Assembly (NCBI RefSeq): GCF_900104795.1
Contig: NZ_FNTG01000001.1
Location: forward strand, 2,852,001 to 2,916,000
Source: Burkholderia sp. WP9
GTDB taxonomy: Bacteria > Pseudomonadota > Gammaproteobacteria > Burkholderiales > Burkholderiaceae
DNA: 64,000 nt
Direction: 5' to 3'
Each line of letters starts with the position of its first letter. The first letter of the stretch is position 1. The notes under the pieces were generated by a model. That model had not been told where the DNA came from. It saw only the letters and a list, made by a program, of their open reading frames with translations, and ran no database searches. A program made the position numbers and the translations under genes. Below are positions 34,847-45,083 of the stretch, one piece after another.

Positions 34847-36013
34847 ATGCCTTTGCCTCTGCTCGCCCTTGCCGTTGCCGCTTTTGGAATCGGTACCACC
34901 GAATTCGTGATCATGGGGCTGCTGCCCGATGTCGCGCGCGACCTGGCCGTCTCGATCCCGGCGGCCGGCATGCTGGTGTCGGCGTATGCGCTCGGTGTCA
35001 CCATCGGCGCGCCGATCGTCGCGATCGCGGTTGCCAACATGCCGCGCAAGAAGGCGCTGATGAGTCTGATCGGCGTGTTCATCGTCGGCAATCTGCTGTG
35101 CGCGGTTGCGCCGGGTTACGCGGTGCTGATGGCCGCGCGCATCGTCACGGCGTTCTGCCATGGCGCGTTCTTCGGCATCGGTTCGGTGGTGGCTGCCGGC
35201 CTCGTCGCGCCGAACCGCCGTGCGCAAGCCATCGCGTTGATGTTCACGGGCCTCACGCTCGCCAACGTGCTGGGCGTGCCGCTCGGCACCGCGCTCGGCC
35301 AGGCGGTGGGCTGGCGCGCCACCTTCTGGGCGGTGACGGGCATCGGCCTCGTCGCGGCAGCCGCGCTCGCCGTGTGCCTGCCGGCGAAGATCGAAATGCA
35401 GAAGGCGAGCCTCGTCCGCGAATTCAGCGTGTTGAAGAACCCGCAAGTGCTGATGGTGCTCGGCATCAGCGTGCTCGCATCGGCGAGTCTCTTTTCCACC
35501 TTCACGTACATCACGCCGATTCTCGAAGACGTGACCGGCTTTACGCCGCATGCCGTGACCCTCGTGTTGCTGCTGTTCGGTCTCGGCCTGACGGTGGGCA
35601 GCACGCTCGGCGGCAAGCTCGCCGACTGGCGGCTGATGCCTTCGCTGGTGGCGTTTCTGCTCGCCATCGTCGTCATCCTGACCATCTTTGCCGGCACCAT
35701 GCATGCCGAAATCCCGGCGATGATCACGATTTTCGCCTGGGGCGTTCTCGCTTTCGCCATCGTGCCGCCGCTGCAAATGCTGATCGTCGACCGCGCGAGC
35801 CATGCGCCGAATCTGGCTTCGACCTTGAACCAGGGCGCCTTCAACCTCGGCAATGCGACGGGCGCGTGGCTCGGCGGCATGGCGATCGGCGCGGGCGCGC
35901 CGCTCACGACGCTGCCGTGGGTCGGCGTGGCGACCTCGATCGGCGCGCTCGTGCTGACGCTGTGGTCGGTGTCGATCGACCGGCGCGCGCAACGGGTCGC
36001 CGTGGCGGGCTGA
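34847..36013 (+). CDS. MFS transporter, DHA1 type (AraJ/PbuE-like)
   Basis: A 388-residue 12-helix major facilitator. It opens MPLPLLALAVAAFGIGTTEFVIMGLLPDVA, the usual start of DHA1 carriers such as AraJ, NepI and purine efflux pumps. The motif GAPIVAIAVANMPRKKAL lies between helices 2 and 3. It probably exports small molecules with proton antiport. Another MFS gene follows 152 bp downstream on the same strand. Confidence 0.85.
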   Translation: MPLPLLALAVAAFGIGTTEFVIMGLLPDVARDLAVSIPAAGMLVSAYALGVTIGAPIVAIAVANMPRKKALMSLIGVFIVGNLLCAVAPGYAVLMAARIVTAFCHGAFFGIGSVVAAGLVAPNRRAQAIALMFTGLTLANVLGVPLGTALGQAVGWRATFWAVTGIGLVAAAALAVCLPAKIEMQKASLVREFSVLKNPQVLMVLGISVLASASLFSTFTYITPILEDVTGFTPHAVTLVLLLFGLGLTVGSTLGGKLADWRLMPSLVAFLLAIVVILTIFAGTMHAEIPAMITIFAWGVLAFAIVPPLQMLIVDRASHAPNLASTLNQGAFNLGNATGAWLGGMAIGAGAPLTTLPWVGVATSIGALVLTLWSVSIDRRAQRVAVAG

Positions 36014-36165
36014 TTGGCCTGATCGGCGCCCTTATCGCCGCTTATCCGTACCCTGCGCGACGACTCACGGCCACACTCGTGCCGGCCAGCCGGCGCAGCA
36101 ACGGCTCGCATCGCAACCTCGATCCAGACTGCGCATGACTCGCGGCCGTAGTAGCATCTCGGCCG

Positions 36166-37326
36166 ATGAAAGTCATCCTCACTCGCGATTTCCTCGCTTT
36201 GATCCTCAGTGTCGCCGTTGTCGGACTCGGCAGCGGCGCGACACTTCCCCTCACGGCCCTCGCGCTCACGCAAGCCGGCTATGGCACCGACGTGGTCGGT
36301 CTGCTGACGGCCGCGCAAGCGGGCGGCGGGCTCGTCATCGTGCCGCTCGCCGGCTGGATCGCGGCGCGCTTCGGCGGCCGCCAGGTGATCGTCGGTGCCG
36401 TGCTGGTGGTGGCGCTCGCCACCGCGCTGATGCAACTCACCGCGAACCTGTGGCTCTGGGCCGTGTTGCGCGTGCTGTGCGGCGCAGCGCTGATGCTCCT
36501 CTTCACGATCGGCGAAGCCTGGGTCAACCAGTTGGCCGACGACGCCTCGCGCGGCCGCGTCGTCGCCATCTACGCCACCAACTTCACGCTGTTCCAGATG
36601 GCGGGGCCGGTGCTGGTGAGTCAGATCGCGGGCTTCGCGCACTGGCGCTTCCTGCTGTGCGGCGCGATCTTCCTGCTGGCGCTGCCGATGCTCGCCGCGA
36701 TCCGCACGACACCCCAAGCCTCCGACGACGAGCACGCGGCGCACGGCAGCTGGCGTCATGTCTTACCGCAGATGCCGGCGCTCGTGATCGGCACTGGCTT
36801 CTTCGCGTTGTTCGACACGATCGCGCTCTCGTTGCTGCCGCTCTTCGCGATGTCGCACGGCATCACGAGCGAGGTGGCCGTGCTGTTCGCCTCGGCTCTG
36901 CTGCTCGGCGATACGACGATGCAGTTTCCGATCGGCTGGCTCGCCGACCGGCTCGGCCGCGAGCGGGTGCATATAGGTTGCGGTGTGGTCGTCGTAGCGT
37001 TACTGCCGTTTCTGCCTTGGGCGGTCACTTCACCGTGGCTTTGCTGGCCGCTGCTCTATGTGCTCGGCGCGGCGGCAGGCGCGATCTACACGCTCTCGCT
37101 GGTGGCCTGCGGTGAACGCTTTCGCGGTGTCGCGCTGGTGTCGGCCAGCTCGCTTGTTGGCGCCTCGTGGAGCGCGGCCAGTTTCGGCGGCCCGCTGGTG
37201 GCCGGTGCGCTGATGAAGAGTGTGGGTAACGACGCGATAGTCGGCGTGCTGCTCGCTGCGGCGTTGGCGTTTCTCGGCGCGGTCTGGTGGGAGAAGCGGC
37301 ATGCGCCGGTGGGGAGCGTCGGCTGA
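36166..37326 (+). CDS. MFS transporter, YfcJ/YcaD-like
   Basis: A 386-residue 12-helix major facilitator. The pattern LTQAGYGTDVVGLLTAAQAGGG, with GWIAARFGGRQVI in loop 2-3 and GEAWVNQLAD in helix 4, resembles the YcaD branch. It follows another MFS gene, but the two are not closely similar. The substrate is unknown. It ends before a bidirectional terminator. Confidence 0.85.
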   Translation: MKVILTRDFLALILSVAVVGLGSGATLPLTALALTQAGYGTDVVGLLTAAQAGGGLVIVPLAGWIAARFGGRQVIVGAVLVVALATALMQLTANLWLWAVLRVLCGAALMLLFTIGEAWVNQLADDASRGRVVAIYATNFTLFQMAGPVLVSQIAGFAHWRFLLCGAIFLLALPMLAAIRTTPQASDDEHAAHGSWRHVLPQMPALVIGTGFFALFDTIALSLLPLFAMSHGITSEVAVLFASALLLGDTTMQFPIGWLADRLGRERVHIGCGVVVVALLPFLPWAVTSPWLCWPLLYVLGAAAGAIYTLSLVACGERFRGVALVSASSLVGASWSAASFGGPLVAGALMKSVGNDAIVGVLLAAALAFLGAVWWEKRHAPVGSVG

Positions 37327-37370
37327 TAGCCTGCCTTGAAGGTGTCACCGCGTCATGATGCGCGAATAGC

Positions 37371-37409
37371 AAAACGGGGAAGCCGTTCATCCTGGCTTCC
37401 CCGTTTTTC
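37371..37409. terminator. Bidirectional terminator between MFS and fahA
   Basis: A 14-bp stem (AAAACGGGGAAGCC / GGCTTCCCCGTTTT) with a 9-base loop gives U-runs on both strands. It separates the converging MFS and fahA genes. Confidence 0.9.
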
Positions 37410-37448
37410 GTCATGCGGCTTGCGTGCTGCTCGCGCGGTCTTTCAGCG

Positions 37449-38759
37449 TCACTTCAACGCCGGCAAAATCTCCCCAGCGCACACACCGAAGCCCACTCGA
37501 TAACCCTCGCCCTGACACCAACCCGCGAGCGTCAACTCGTCGCCGTCTTCGATAAAACTGCGCGTGCCGCCTTCCTGCAACTCCAGCGGCTTCTTGCCGT
37601 TCCATGTCAGTTCGAGCAGGCTGCCGAACGAATCTTCCGTCGGCCCGCTGATCGTGCCCGAGCCCATCAGGTCGCCCACGCGCGTATTGCAGCCCGATAC
37701 CGTGTGATGCGCGAGCTGCTGCGCCATCGTCCAGTACATGTGCTTGAAGTTGGTCCGCGTGATCGTGCTCGCCCGCTCTGCCTGCTTTGGGCGCAGCGTC
37801 ACTTCCAGCGTGATGTCGAAAGCATGCTCGCCGTCGTGGCGCAGGTAGTCGAGCGGCTGCGGTTCTTGCGCCGGCTGTGCGACGCGAAACGGTTCGAGCG
37901 CGTCGAGCGTCACGATCCACGGCGAGATCGTGGTCGCGAAAGTCTTCGCGTTGAACGGCCCGAGCGGCACGTATTCCCATTGCTGGATATCGCGCGCGCT
38001 CCAGTCGTTCAGCAGCACCATGCCGAAGATATGCGCTTCGGCATCCGCGCACGCAACCGGCTCGCCCAGGGCGTTGCCAGCGCCGATCACGAAGCCCGTT
38101 TCGAGCTCGATATCCAGCTTGCGGCACGCGCCGAACACCGGACGCTCCTGATCCGGCAGCTTCAACTGTCCGTTAGGACGACGCACCGGCGTGCCGCTCA
38201 CCACCACCGACGACGCGCGTCCGTTGTAGCCGATCGGCATCTCCGACCAGTTCGGCAGCAGCGCATTCTTCGGATCGCGGAACATGGAGCCGACATTCGT
38301 CGCATGCTCCTTCGACGAATAGAAATCGGTGTAGCCCGGAATCTGCACCGGCAGATGCAATTGCGCGTCGGCCTGGCGGATCAGCGCGCGGCTGCGCAGC
38401 TCGGCGTCGTCGCGCAGCGTCGCGTCATTGCGCGACAGCAGCTTGCTCAACTGAACGCGCACGCTGCGCCATGTGTCGCGTCCCAGCGCGATGAAATCGT
38501 TCAACGTGTCGCGTACGAACACGCTCTCGCCCACACCCGATGAAGGCACGCTCAGCAGACCCGCGCTTTCGAGCGCGGCCAGATCGACGATGCTGCCACC
38601 GATCGCCACGCCCACGCGGCGCGTCGCATTCAGAGCGTCGCTGAAAATGCCGAACGGCAGATTCTGAATCGAGAAATCATTGCTCGGCTCGTTGGCCGAC
38701 TCGACCCAGCTTTTGCGCGACGGATCGAGCGTCGCCTGAAGATCGCTCAATGCGTTCAT
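37449..38759 (-). CDS. fahA: Fumarylacetoacetase
   Basis: A 436-residue enzyme that splits fumarylacetoacetate into fumarate and acetoacetate, the last step of tyrosine/homogentisate breakdown. Motifs typical of FAH are [38 protein letters not shown] (metal ligands) and [19 protein letters not shown], followed by [12 protein letters not shown]. The ATG at 38759 overlaps the hmgA stop in ATGA, so translation is probably coupled to hmgA. Confidence 0.95.
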   Translation of the reverse strand: MNALSDLQATLDPSRKSWVESANEPSNDFSIQNLPFGIFSDALNATRRVGVAIGGSIVDLAALESAGLLSVPSSGVGESVFVRDTLNDFIALGRDTWRSVRVQLSKLLSRNDATLRDDAELRSRALIRQADAQLHLPVQIPGYTDFYSSKEHATNVGSMFRDPKNALLPNWSEMPIGYNGRASSVVVSGTPVRRPNGQLKLPDQERPVFGACRKLDIELETGFVIGAGNALGEPVACADAEAHIFGMVLLNDWSARDIQQWEYVPLGPFNAKTFATTISPWIVTLDALEPFRVAQPAQEPQPLDYLRHDGEHAFDITLEVTLRPKQAERASTITRTNFKHMYWTMAQQLAHHTVSGCNTRVGDLMGSGTISGPTEDSFGSLLELTWNGKKPLELQEGGTRSFIEDGDELTLAGWCQGEGYRVGFGVCAGEILPALK

Positions 38760-40102
38760 CGTTGCTCCGGATTGAAGTGTTTCTTGAGACCTTGCCAGCA
38801 CTCGTAGTAATGCGCCTGCAATTGCGCGGTTTCGAGCGCGAAGCGGGTCGGCTTGATCAGCGTGCGCGTCTCGAACATGAAGGCCATCGTGTCGCCGACT
38901 TTCATCGGCTTCGACGTGTCGCCATGCGAGGCTTTTTCGAACGTGTCCGCGTCCGGGCCGTGACCCGTCATGCAGTTATGCAGACTCCCGCCGCCCGGCA
39001 AGAAACCCTCGGCCTTCGCGTCGTACACGCCGTGCACGAGACCCATGAACTCGCTCGCGACGTTGCGATGGAACCAGGGCGGGCGGAACGTATCTTCGGC
39101 GGCCAGCCAGCGCGGCGGGAAGATCACGAAGTCGATCGCATCGACGCCCGGCGTGTCGCTTTGCGATTGCAGCACCAGAAAGATCGACGGGTCCGGATGG
39201 TCGAAGCTGATCGAGCCGATCGTGTTGAAGCGGCGCAGATCGTACTTGTACGGTGCGTAATTGCCGTGCCACGCCACCACGTCGAGCGGCGAATGGCCGA
39301 TGTCCGCTCGCCACAGGTTGCCGTTCAGCTTGGCGACGAGTTCGAACTTGCCTTCACGATCCTCGTAGGCCGCATGCGGCGTGAGGAAATCGCGCGGATT
39401 GGCGAGGCCGTTCGAGCCTATCGGGCCAAGATCCGGCAAACGCAGCAATGCCCCGAAGTTCTCGCAGATATAGCCGCGCGCCGTACCATCCGGCAGGCTC
39501 ACCGCGAAGCGCACGCCGCGCGGTATCACCACGATCTCGAACGGCTCGACGTCGAGCCGGCCCATTTCGGTGGCGATATGGAGGCGCCCTTGCTGCGGCA
39601 CGATCAGCAATTCGCCGTCGGCGCTGTAGAAGAAGCGGTCCTGCATCGAGCGGTTCGCCGCGTACAGATGAATCGCGCAACCGCTCATCGATTCCGCTGC
39701 GCCGTTGCCGGCCATCGTCACCCAGCCGTCGACGAAGTCGGTCGGCTCGGCGGGCATCGGCAGCGAGTCCCAACGCAACTGGTTCGGCGGTGTCGGTGGC
39801 ACCTCGGCGAAGTTGGCGACGAGTCGCTCCGAAGGCAACTGCGTGAACGGCTTGTGCACAGCCGCCGGACGAATCCGGTACAGCCACGAGCGGCGATTGT
39901 GACCGCGCGGCGCAGTGAACGCCGTGCCCGACACCTGTTCGGCGTAAAGACCATAGGGCGCGCGTTGCGGCGAGTTGCGGCCTTCGGGCAACGCGCCCGG
40001 CAGAGCTTCGGTCGCGAATTCGTTCGCGAAGCCCGACTGATAGCCCGGCTCGATTTCAAGCCGCGAACTGGCGGTGTTCGGCGTACGTGTTTGGGTATCC
40101 AT
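38756..40102 (-). CDS. hmgA: Homogentisate 1,2-dioxygenase
   Basis: A 448-residue non-haem iron dioxygenase that opens the homogentisate ring to maleylacetoacetate. Diagnostic segments are [48 protein letters not shown] and the iron-ligand region [26 protein letters not shown], which has the H-x5-E pair. GGAG lies 9 bases before the ATG at 40102. It is followed by fahA with a 4-base overlap; no maleylacetoacetate isomerase gene is present in the window. Confidence 0.96.
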   Translation of the reverse strand: MDTQTRTPNTASSRLEIEPGYQSGFANEFATEALPGALPEGRNSPQRAPYGLYAEQVSGTAFTAPRGHNRRSWLYRIRPAAVHKPFTQLPSERLVANFAEVPPTPPNQLRWDSLPMPAEPTDFVDGWVTMAGNGAAESMSGCAIHLYAANRSMQDRFFYSADGELLIVPQQGRLHIATEMGRLDVEPFEIVVIPRGVRFAVSLPDGTARGYICENFGALLRLPDLGPIGSNGLANPRDFLTPHAAYEDREGKFELVAKLNGNLWRADIGHSPLDVVAWHGNYAPYKYDLRRFNTIGSISFDHPDPSIFLVLQSQSDTPGVDAIDFVIFPPRWLAAEDTFRPPWFHRNVASEFMGLVHGVYDAKAEGFLPGGGSLHNCMTGHGPDADTFEKASHGDTSKPMKVGDTMAFMFETRTLIKPTRFALETAQLQAHYYECWQGLKKHFNPEQR

Positions 40103-40136
40103 GCAAGGTTCTCCGTTGATACTCGATCTCGTCATC

Positions 40137-41501
40137 TCACGCGGTCTGCGCCTCGGACGGGCGGCCGCGTTGGCGCGTCGCCGCGGCCAGCGCGATCACC
40201 AGCAGCGCGGAGCACAGCACCGGCACGGCCGCCGCATGAAACAGCGACGCGTTCGACCAATTGAGCGCAATCAGTTGACCGCCGATTAGCGGCCCGATCA
40301 CCGAACCGATCCGGCCGATGCCGAGGCTCCAGCCGATCCCAGTCGAGCGCAGCGTGGTCGGATAAAAATGGCCCGCCAGCGCGTTGACCGCCGGCTGTCC
40401 GCCGACCACGCAGAAGCCGCCCGCGAACACGACGATCAACAGCCACGGCAACGCATGCGCTACCGTGCCGATCGTGCCGACCGCCAGCGCCGCGCCCACG
40501 AAACAGACGAACAGCACGCGCACGAAACCGAAGCGTTCGATAAACCAGCCGAGCAGCAAGGTGCCGACCACGCCGCCCGTTTGCAGCACCGTCCCGACGA
40601 TCACCGCCGTGCTCGGCGAATAGCCGGCGTCGCGCATCACGGTGGGCAGCCAGTTCGACAGGAAGTACAGATCGATCAGGTTCATGAAGCTGATCGCCCA
40701 CAGAATCAAGGTCACCGGGCCACGGCCGGCGCGGAATAGTTCAGCGACCGGCGCGCCGTCGTTGCCCTTCTCGCGCACGACGAGACGCGTATTCGCATCG
40801 ATCGTCAACGCCGGGTTGAATTTCGCGAGCCAGCGCAAGGCGCGCTCGCTGCGGCCCTTGAGCACCAGGAATTGCAGCGACTCCGGCAGCGCGGCAAGCA
40901 TGGCCAGCGCGAGCAGCAACGGCACCGCGCCGCCAACCCAGAAGACCGCGCGCCAGCCGTAGGCCGGAATCAGCGCGGCGCTGATGAAGCCGCCGAGCGC
41001 CGCGCCCAGCGTGAAGCCGCACGACACCAGCATCATGCGCTTGACGCGATGCGCGGGTGTCGAGAATTCGCCGACCAGCGCCATCGCGTTCGGCATGATG
41101 CAGCCGAGTCCGAGCCCGGTGATGAAGCGCAGTGCGATCAAGGCAGGGATCGTCGTGACAAAAGGCGTGGCGAGCATCGACAGCGCGAAGAAAAACGTCG
41201 AGCCGATCAGCACCGGACGGCGGCCGACGCGGTCAGCCAGCACCGACAGCCCGAGCGCGCCGAGCAGCATGCCGAACAGACTGGCGCTGAACACCGGACC
41301 GAGCGCCGCTTTCGACACATGCCATTCGCCGATCACGCTCGGCGCGACGTAGCCCATGGCCTGCGCGTCGAAACCGTCGATCACGAGGCACAGCCCGCAT
41401 AGAACGAGCAGCATCAGCTGGAATGCCGGGTGATGCGTTTCGCCGAGCACGCGCTCGACTTCGATGACGTTCGCGGCGGCCGCCGCCGGTTTAGCGCTCA
41501 T
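40137..41501 (-). CDS. MFS aromatic acid:H+ symporter (AAHS family)
   Basis: A 454-residue 12-helix carrier beginning [19 protein letters not shown], with a strong ribosome-binding site (GAGGGGAGA). The AAHS signature [16 protein letters not shown] lies in helix 1 with its conserved Asp, and [12 protein letters not shown] is in loop 2-3. The family (PcaK, MhpT, BenK) imports aromatic acids. It is the first gene of an operon with hmgA (34 bp gap) and fahA, so homogentisate, phenylacetate-type or hydroxyphenyl acids are likely substrates. Confidence 0.88.
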   Translation of the reverse strand: MSAKPAAAAANVIEVERVLGETHHPAFQLMLLVLCGLCLVIDGFDAQAMGYVAPSVIGEWHVSKAALGPVFSASLFGMLLGALGLSVLADRVGRRPVLIGSTFFFALSMLATPFVTTIPALIALRFITGLGLGCIMPNAMALVGEFSTPAHRVKRMMLVSCGFTLGAALGGFISAALIPAYGWRAVFWVGGAVPLLLALAMLAALPESLQFLVLKGRSERALRWLAKFNPALTIDANTRLVVREKGNDGAPVAELFRAGRGPVTLILWAISFMNLIDLYFLSNWLPTVMRDAGYSPSTAVIVGTVLQTGGVVGTLLLGWFIERFGFVRVLFVCFVGAALAVGTIGTVAHALPWLLIVVFAGGFCVVGGQPAVNALAGHFYPTTLRSTGIGWSLGIGRIGSVIGPLIGGQLIALNWSNASLFHAAAVPVLCSALLVIALAAATRQRGRPSEAQTA

Positions 41502-41631
41502 TGGGTCGTCTCCCCTCTTGCTGATTGGGTGGTTGGGCGGCGGTGCGGCCGAACCGGCCCAAAAGCGCGCGTGTCCGGTACATGCGGGCCACGCGGCACA
41601 AATATTCCCGCCATCGCAGGCGTGCTGCGAT

Positions 41632-41670
41632 TTACGTATGGTAAAACTAATTACGTATAGTGAAATTAAC
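41632..41670. promoter_or_regulatory. Direct repeats upstream of the homogentisate operon
   Basis: Two copies of TTACGTAT(G/A)GT(A/G)AAA, at 41632-41646 and 41651-41665, are 19 bp apart, with a partial third (TTAACGTAAA) overlapping the end. The surrounding 60 bp are A/T-rich. This is a candidate regulator-binding site for the aromatic carrier/hmgA/fahA operon or the divergent EAL gene. Confidence 0.6.
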
Positions 41671-41784
41671 GTAAACCCTGAAAAACGGTTGCGCAAACGC
41701 GCCGTGGCCCGTGGATACGAGCGTTCGGCGGATAACGTTATGAGCAATTTGTTCATGTGAGCGCGGTGCGGACTGCTACCATCA

Positions 41785-42678
41785 ATGGATGCGGCAACCG
41801 GATTGCGTTGCCGCGCGCCTCTCCATCGCCATCCATACGTCTACATGATTCCGCCGACAATCCCCGCTCTCATTGCCCGCGCCGCCGATCATCCGTTTCT
41901 CGGCGCGCATCTGGCGATGGGGCAAGGCCTGCATCACGACGTCGCGCTGGCGCGGTTCGAAGAGCTGGAACTCGCCAGCGCCTACGAGCCGATCTTCGAT
42001 ATCAGCGTGCATGCGTTGGCGCAGTCGCTTTCGTCGGGGGCCGAGGGGGTTGACCGGTTCGGCGACGAACTCGGCTTTCAGGCTGTCACGCACTTGCTCG
42101 ACGCTGCGCCGTCCGACGTGTTCGATCCGTTCGACCGGATCGCCGACGATCGGGATCTCGTCGAACTCGACCGCATGTCACGCGCGCTGCACGCCATCAA
42201 TTTCTTCGGCGCGCAGCGGCATGGGCTGCTCTTTCTTCGAGTACACGAGCGGCTGCTCAAGAGTGTGAAGTACGACCACGGGCGGCATTTTTCGACCGTG
42301 CTGGTGTCGTTCGGATTGAACCCGTCGCGGGTGGTGATCGAGTTGCCGGCTGCGGCGGTCGCGCACAAGACTTTTCTCGGCTATCTGACCAAGAGCTATC
42401 AGCACTATGGCTTCAAGGTGGCGGGCAATCTGTCCAACGCGGGACAGATTCTGTCGGTGTCGGAGACCGCGCGGCTCGACTTCCTCAAGATGGATGCGGG
42501 CACCGCTTTGCGCGATGCGACGGTTAAACCGTTAGTGGGTTATGCCGGCCGCTTGCGGATTCCGCTGATCTTCAATCGTGTGGTGGATGAAGCGCAGTTC
42601 GACGCTTTACAGCAATACGACGTGCGCTTCGTGCAAGGGCCGTTGTTCAATGCGCATTATCACGACCGGGCGGTTTGA
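41785..42678 (+). CDS. Degenerate EAL-domain protein
   Basis: A 297-residue protein whose fold pattern follows EAL phosphodiesterases (cyclic-di-GMP hydrolases). ASAYEPIFDISVHA corresponds to the start of the domain, PSRVVIELPAAAV to the N-x-x-x-E-ITE block, DFLKMDAG to DxxK and VRFVQGPLFNA to the end motif. The EAL tripeptide itself and several metal ligands are absent, so it is probably not catalytic. Such proteins often bind c-di-GMP or a protein partner instead. The start is uncertain: ATG 41785 or ATG 41845. Confidence 0.7.
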   Translation: MDAATGLRCRAPLHRHPYVYMIPPTIPALIARAADHPFLGAHLAMGQGLHHDVALARFEELELASAYEPIFDISVHALAQSLSSGAEGVDRFGDELGFQAVTHLLDAAPSDVFDPFDRIADDRDLVELDRMSRALHAINFFGAQRHGLLFLRVHERLLKSVKYDHGRHFSTVLVSFGLNPSRVVIELPAAAVAHKTFLGYLTKSYQHYGFKVAGNLSNAGQILSVSETARLDFLKMDAGTALRDATVKPLVGYAGRLRIPLIFNRVVDEAQFDALQQYDVRFVQGPLFNAHYHDRAV

Positions 42679-42680
42679 GT

Positions 42681-42795
42681 TGGTTGGGCGGTTGGGCGGT
42701 TGGGCGGTTGGGCGGTTGGGCGGTTGGGCCGTTGAGCCGTTGAGCCGTTGAGCCGTTGAGCCGTTGAGCCGTTGAGCCGTTGAGCCGTTTGGCGG
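42681..42795. repeat. 8-bp tandem repeat array (GTTGGGCG / GTTGAGCC)
   Basis: About 14 consecutive 8-base units lie between the converging EAL and IclR genes. The first block is GTTGGGCG and the second GTTGAGCC. Because the unit is 8 bases, three units make eight codons in any frame. The first block has four or more GGG tracts with short spacers. Confidence 0.9.
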
Positions 42796-42865
42796 TTGAA
42801 CTGATTGATCTCGTCGAGCCCGGTCGAGCAGACGTACGCCAAGTCACGTAGCCGCACCCGCCGCT

Positions 42866-43651
42866 TCAGCCCGTATCGCCCAAACGCCGCGCGAGCGCCT
42901 TCAGCCGCGGCGCGACATTGTCACGAAACACCTCCTCTCCCATCGACGAAGCCGGCCCGCTGCAACTCAGCACCAGCCAGCGGCCTTCGCGCGGCTCGCG
43001 AAACGGCACCGCGACCGCATTGACATCGTCGTGCCACGCGCGGAACGAATAGCAGCAGCGTTGCGCGGCGAAGGCAGCGATTTCTTTCTCCGCATCGGCG
43101 ACCAGTTCGTCGCCTTCCTTGCCCGCCGCCTTCCGCAGTTCGGCCAGCAGCGCGGCGCGCACGTCGAGCGGTTGGACGGCGAGATAGGCGCGCCCCATCG
43201 AACTCGTCAACATGGACAGTTTCGAGCCGGAAGCGAGTCCGAGCGTCAACGCGGTTTCACTGCGAATCGTCTCCAGATAAATCATGTCGAGCCCATCGCG
43301 GCAACCGAGCGAAACCGCCGCGCCCACCTCGCGCGCGAACGTGCGCATGTGCGGGCGAGCGAGTTCGAGCGTGTCCGTGCCCGAGAGCAGCGCGAAACCG
43401 AGCGACAGCACACCGGCGTCGAGCGCATATTTGCCCAAGGTTTCGTCGAGCCGCAGATAGCCGAGCACGGTCAGCGTGTAGGCGAGCCGGTTGACGGTCG
43501 CCTTCGGCAAGCCGGTGCGTTCGACGAAATCGCGGTTGCCGAGCATTGTTTCTCCCGGCTTGAACGCGCGCAGCAAATCCAGCCCGCGTGCGAGGGCGAC
43601 GACGAATTTGCGCTCGTCGAGCGGTTCGGAGGGAGTGGATGCAGGCGTCAT
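42866..43651 (-). CDS. IclR-family transcriptional regulator
   Basis: A 261-residue IclR regulator. The N-terminal winged HTH is FVVALARGLDLLRAFKPGE, then RDFVERTGLPKATVNRLAYTL. The C-terminal effector domain has LGCRDGLDMIYLETIRS, SMGRAYLAVQPL and AVAVPFREP. The start is ATG 43651 or GTG 43663. It is divergent from gcdH (about 100 bp), so it may control glutaryl-CoA dehydrogenase; its nearness to the homogentisate operon makes that a second possible target. Confidence 0.88.
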   Translation of the reverse strand: MTPASTPSEPLDERKFVVALARGLDLLRAFKPGETMLGNRDFVERTGLPKATVNRLAYTLTVLGYLRLDETLGKYALDAGVLSLGFALLSGTDTLELARPHMRTFAREVGAAVSLGCRDGLDMIYLETIRSETALTLGLASGSKLSMLTSSMGRAYLAVQPLDVRAALLAELRKAAGKEGDELVADAEKEIAAFAAQRCCYSFRAWHDDVNAVAVPFREPREGRWLVLSCSGPASSMGEEVFRDNVAPRLKALARRLGDTG

Positions 43652-43755
43652 GGGGTGATACACTCGGACGTGGTTTGCAAAACATTGTTTCGCATAGCGG
43701 AACTTAAGTCAAGCTTCACGCACGTTTAGTCAAGCAAGGAATCAGGAGATAAGCC

Positions 43756-44946
43756 ATGGCCGAGGCCGCGCAGTTTCACTGGGAAGACCCGTTGCTGCTG
43801 GATCAGCAGCTGACCGAAGACGAACGCATGGTGCGCGACGCCGCTGCGGCTTATGCGCAGGACAAACTGCAGCCGCGCGTGCTCGAAGCGTTCCGCCACG
43901 AGAAGACCGACATCGAGATCTTTCGCGAGATGGGCGAACTCGGCCTGCTCGGCCCGACGATTCCCGAACAATACGGCGGCCCCGGCCTGAACTACGTCGC
44001 GTATGGCTTGATTGCGCGCGAGGTGGAGCGCGTCGATTCCGGCTACCGGTCGATGATGTCGGTGCAATCGTCGCTGGTCATGGTGCCGATCCACGCATTC
44101 GGCTCGGAAGCACAGAAGCAGAAATACCTGCCGAAGCTCGCCACCGGTGAATGGATCGGCTGCTTCGGCCTGACCGAACCGAACCACGGTTCAGATCCGG
44201 GCAGCATGGTCACGCGGGCCAAGAAGGTTGACGGCGGCTATTCGCTGTCGGGCTCGAAGATGTGGATCACCAATTCGCCCATCGCCGACGTGTTCGTGGT
44301 GTGGGCGAAGCTCGAAGAAGACGGCAAGGACGCGATTCGCGGCTTCATTCTCGAGAAGGGCTGGAAGGGCCTGTCGGCGCCGACTATTCACAGCAAGGTG
44401 GGCCTGCGTGCGTCGATTACCGGCGAAATCGTGCTCGACGAAGTGTTCGTGCCGGAAGAGAACCGTTTCCCGGAAGTCAGCGGTTTGCGCGGTCCGTTCA
44501 CCTGTCTGAACTCGGCGCGCTATGGTATTGCCTGGGGCGCGCTCGGCGCGGCCGAAGCATGCTGGCATACCGCGCGTCAGTACGTGCTGGATCGCAAACA
44601 GTTCGGCCGGCCGCTCGCCGCGAACCAGTTGATCCAGAAGAAGCTCGCCGACATGCAGACCGAAATCACGCTCGGACTGCAAGGCGTGCTGCGACTTGGC
44701 CGCATGAAGGACGAAGGCACCGCGGCCGTCGAGATCACCTCGATCATGAAGCGCAATTCATGCGGCAAGGCGCTGGACATTGCGCGGCTCGCACGTGACA
44801 TGCTCGGCGGCAACGGCATCTCGGACGAGTTCGGCGTGGCGCGGCATCTGGTGAATCTGGAAGTCGTGAACACTTATGAAGGCACGCACGACATTCACGC
44901 GCTGATTCTTGGCCGCGCGCAAACGGGCATTCAGGCTTTCTTCTGA
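43756..44946 (+). CDS. gcdH: Glutaryl-CoA dehydrogenase
   Basis: A 396-residue FAD-dependent acyl-CoA dehydrogenase that oxidises and decarboxylates glutaryl-CoA to crotonyl-CoA in lysine, tryptophan and aromatic breakdown. AGGAG stands 7 bases before the ATG. Family blocks are [46 protein letters not shown] and [15 protein letters not shown]. The catalytic Glu is in [22 protein letters not shown]. The Arg of ERVDSGYRS fits substrate binding in this subfamily. Confidence 0.93.
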   Translation: MAEAAQFHWEDPLLLDQQLTEDERMVRDAAAAYAQDKLQPRVLEAFRHEKTDIEIFREMGELGLLGPTIPEQYGGPGLNYVAYGLIAREVERVDSGYRSMMSVQSSLVMVPIHAFGSEAQKQKYLPKLATGEWIGCFGLTEPNHGSDPGSMVTRAKKVDGGYSLSGSKMWITNSPIADVFVVWAKLEEDGKDAIRGFILEKGWKGLSAPTIHSKVGLRASITGEIVLDEVFVPEENRFPEVSGLRGPFTCLNSARYGIAWGALGAAEACWHTARQYVLDRKQFGRPLAANQLIQKKLADMQTEITLGLQGVLRLGRMKDEGTAAVEITSIMKRNSCGKALDIARLARDMLGGNGISDEFGVARHLVNLEVVNTYEGTHDIHALILGRAQTGIQAFF

Positions 44947-45000
44947 AACCTGCGGTGCGCTGATGCCGCCGGCCGTTGGGGGCGTTTGCGCAACACGATA

Positions 45001-45032
45001 AAAAAGCCAGTTCATATGAACTGGCTTTTTTT
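45001..45032. terminator. Bidirectional terminator gcdH / peroxiredoxin
   Basis: A 30-bp perfect palindrome at 45001-45030 (arms AAAAAGCCAGTTCAT) gives U-runs on both strands between the two converging genes. Confidence 0.93.
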
Positions 45033-45083
45033 GTTCGACGCAGCACGCCGCAGTGCATGGCGCGCTTTGTCACTCACCGCCGC

